Source: Wohlfahrtiimonas larvae_A (GTDB taxonomy: Bacteria > Pseudomonadota > Gammaproteobacteria > Cardiobacteriales > Wohlfahrtiimonadaceae). From it: 43,617 nucleotides of DNA. How positions within the stretch are numbered: position 1 is the first letter of the stretch; each line of letters opens with the position of its first letter. The stretch is from positions 1 to 43,617 of the forward strand of contig JBEBSR010000020.1 of assembly GCA_040394195.1 (NCBI GenBank), read 5' to 3'. The position numbers and the translations under genes were made by a program. Below are positions 42,597 to 43,617 of the stretch, piece by piece. The notes below the pieces were generated by a model. That model was not told the DNA's origin, searched no databases, and saw nothing but the letters and a program-made list of their open reading frames with translations.

Positions 42597-43294
42597 TGAG
42601 CTTTAATCATATCATTGTACAAATGCCCATTAATGCAACAACTTTAGAATGGGCACGTTGTACATCTCCACATTTAATCCAGACAGAATATTCTAATAAA
42701 AGAAATGACTATTTATTATTAAGTAGAGCATTATTGGAATATATTTTGCAGCAACATTTTAATATTCCAAAATTGCCAGAAATTGCTTATTTAGAACATG
42801 GTAAACCACACTTCATTCATTACCCTAAGATTGCGTTCAATATTACACACACAAATACAACTATGGCAATTATCGTTGCTAATGATAATCCTGTAGGTAT
42901 TGATATTGAAAGCATTAAGATTAGAAAGAATTTCCAGGGATTGGAGGAAAGAGTATTACATGCGGAAGAACAAGCTTGGCTAAAACAGCAGTCTAATTAT
43001 TTAGAATCATTCTTCGCTTTATGGTCTGCGAAAGAAGCTTATCTAAAAGCAACAGGAACAGGATTATCTGGATTGTCATCCTTAGAATTAGATATGAATG
43101 CTAATTTAGCATATGGCACATTAAAGCAAGGCTATCTATATATTGGCAAAACCCCCATCAATGAGAGTTTCGTGTGTTATTTACCTGATAAAAATATGCC
43201 AAATCTTTATAAATTTGATGGGCAAAAATTATATCTTTCTTATAGGGAATGGCTAACTATTAAATGCTGTAGCCATCACCTTAAAACGATATAA
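42596..43294 (+). CDS. 4'-phosphopantetheinyl transferase (Sfp/AcpT type)
   Basis: A 232-residue enzyme that transfers phosphopantetheine from CoA to carrier proteins. The two signature motifs are VGIDIESI (magnesium Asp and Glu) and FFALWSAKEAYLKATGTGL. The size fits the Sfp/AcpT/Gsp class rather than AcpS (about 120). It starts at the last base of the adenosyltransferase stop (TAATG), so translation is coupled. The target carrier protein is not in the window. Confidence 0.9.
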   Translation: MSFNHIIVQMPINATTLEWARCTSPHLIQTEYSNKRNDYLLLSRALLEYILQQHFNIPKLPEIAYLEHGKPHFIHYPKIAFNITHTNTTMAIIVANDNPVGIDIESIKIRKNFQGLEERVLHAEEQAWLKQQSNYLESFFALWSAKEAYLKATGTGLSGLSSLELDMNANLAYGTLKQGYLYIGKTPINESFVCYLPDKNMPNLYKFDGQKLYLSYREWLTIKCCSHHLKTI

Positions 43295-43302
43295 AAAACT
43301 AA

Positions 43303-43617
43303 TTAGTCATGGTGAATCAAAAAGTCTTCTTTCTGCGCACCCTGTTCAATTAATTCCTTCATCCAGATTGGCATTTTTCCACGGCCACTCCATTCTACTG
43401 TTTCATCAGATGGATGACGATATTTCATTGGAACTTTATTAGTTCTTATACCAATATCTTTCTCGGTATAAACATCATCTAAACTCAAGCCAGATGCTTG
43501 CAATAAATTCTCAATCTTTTGACGGATACTATCTGCTTCTACTTTTTTTCTCTCTTCAATTTCATGACTAATTTCAATCATTAAAACTTCAAGTTGAGAT
43601 AAAGAATATTTCTTATA
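43303..43617 (-). CDS. H-NS-family nucleoid-associated protein (partial, N-terminus outside window)
   Basis: The C-terminal part carries the DNA-binding motif of the family: KYRHPSDETVEWSGRGKMPIWM, where the W-x-G-R-G-x-x-P core is the AT-hook-like loop. The N-terminal part is a charged helix suited to oligomerisation. The frame is open past the ATG at 43581 to the window edge (YKKYSLSQLEVL), so the real start is to the right; 104 residues are visible. It would silence AT-rich or foreign DNA. It converges on the phosphopantetheinyl transferase with an eight-base gap and no clear terminator. Confidence 0.88.
   Translation of the reverse strand, partial: YKKYSLSQLEVLMIEISHEIEERKKVEADSIRQKIENLLQASGLSLDDVYTEKDIGIRTNKVPMKYRHPSDETVEWSGRGKMPIWMKELIEQGAQKEDFLIHHD

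Overview
The window is an AT-rich stretch of a gammaproteobacterial chromosome. The evidence is a proteobacterial-type F1Fo ATP synthase operon preceded by rsmG-parA-parB, a Pseudomonas-type Pil-Chp chemosensory cluster followed by pilZ-tatD, a fused hldE gene for LPS heptose, ubiA, and a PstSCAB-PhoU-PhoBR locus. I cannot fix the genus. The AT-rich codon use together with the reduced Pil-Chp set would fit Cardiobacteriales or Ignatzschineriaceae-like bacteria, but that is inference. I see no prophage, insertion sequence, CRISPR array or rRNA. No stretch longer than about 300 bases lacks a gene.

Layout, left to right. (1) 1-6495, minus strand: phoB-phoR-pstS-pstC-pstA-pstB-phoU, the complete phosphate-sensing and high-affinity uptake system. 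Two Pho boxes are readable, before phoB and before pstS, with the same box-to-minus-10 geometry. phoU runs off the left edge. (2) 6500-10765: a membrane-anchored MORN/YwqK-type repeat protein, tRNA-Leu(UAA) with its promoter and terminator, a tyrosine phosphatase, a cytochrome b561-like protein with a possible small membrane-protein ORF coupled to it, and the serine/threonine transporter SstT. (3) 10784-17854, minus: atpIBEFHAGDC, with its own strong promoter and a hairpin between atpE and atpF. (4) 17900-24404, minus: a metal ABC transporter (ATPase and permease, no binding protein), moaD-moaE-mobA-moeA of molybdenum-cofactor synthesis, then rsmG-parA-parB. The genes are close-packed or overlapping and all run in the same direction.

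(5) 24485-33060, plus: pilG-pilI-pilJ-chpA, a compact type IV pilus chemosensory array with a 1650-residue ChpA (three clear Hpt domains) and a PilJ with a small periplasmic domain, followed by pilZ and tatD. (6) 33063-36628, plus: hldE, recA (no LexA box visible, but a perfect 16-bp inverted repeat and phased 11-bp repeats at its promoter) and rluC. (7) 36625-39375, plus: an operator-like inverted repeat and a three-gene unit made of a DUF3100 membrane protein, a second small membrane protein and an M20D amidohydrolase. It looks like an uncharacterised two-subunit carrier with a dedicated hydrolase. (8) 39390-41056, minus: bfd with a Fur box inside its promoter, a protein with a possible L,D-transpeptidase-like His/Cys motif and a peptidoglycan-binding domain, and the YjdM/PhnA zinc-ribbon protein. 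(9) 41121-43617: ubiA, a PduO-type cobalamin adenosyltransferase, an Sfp-type phosphopantetheinyl transferase, and on the opposite strand an H-NS-family protein cut by the right edge.

Most of the window is housekeeping. The parts most worth follow-up are the DUF3100/amidohydrolase operon with its operator-like repeat, the cytoplasmic-looking His/Cys peptidoglycan-binding protein, the coupled mini-ORF after the cytochrome b gene, the reduced Pil-Chp array, and the unusual recA leader.
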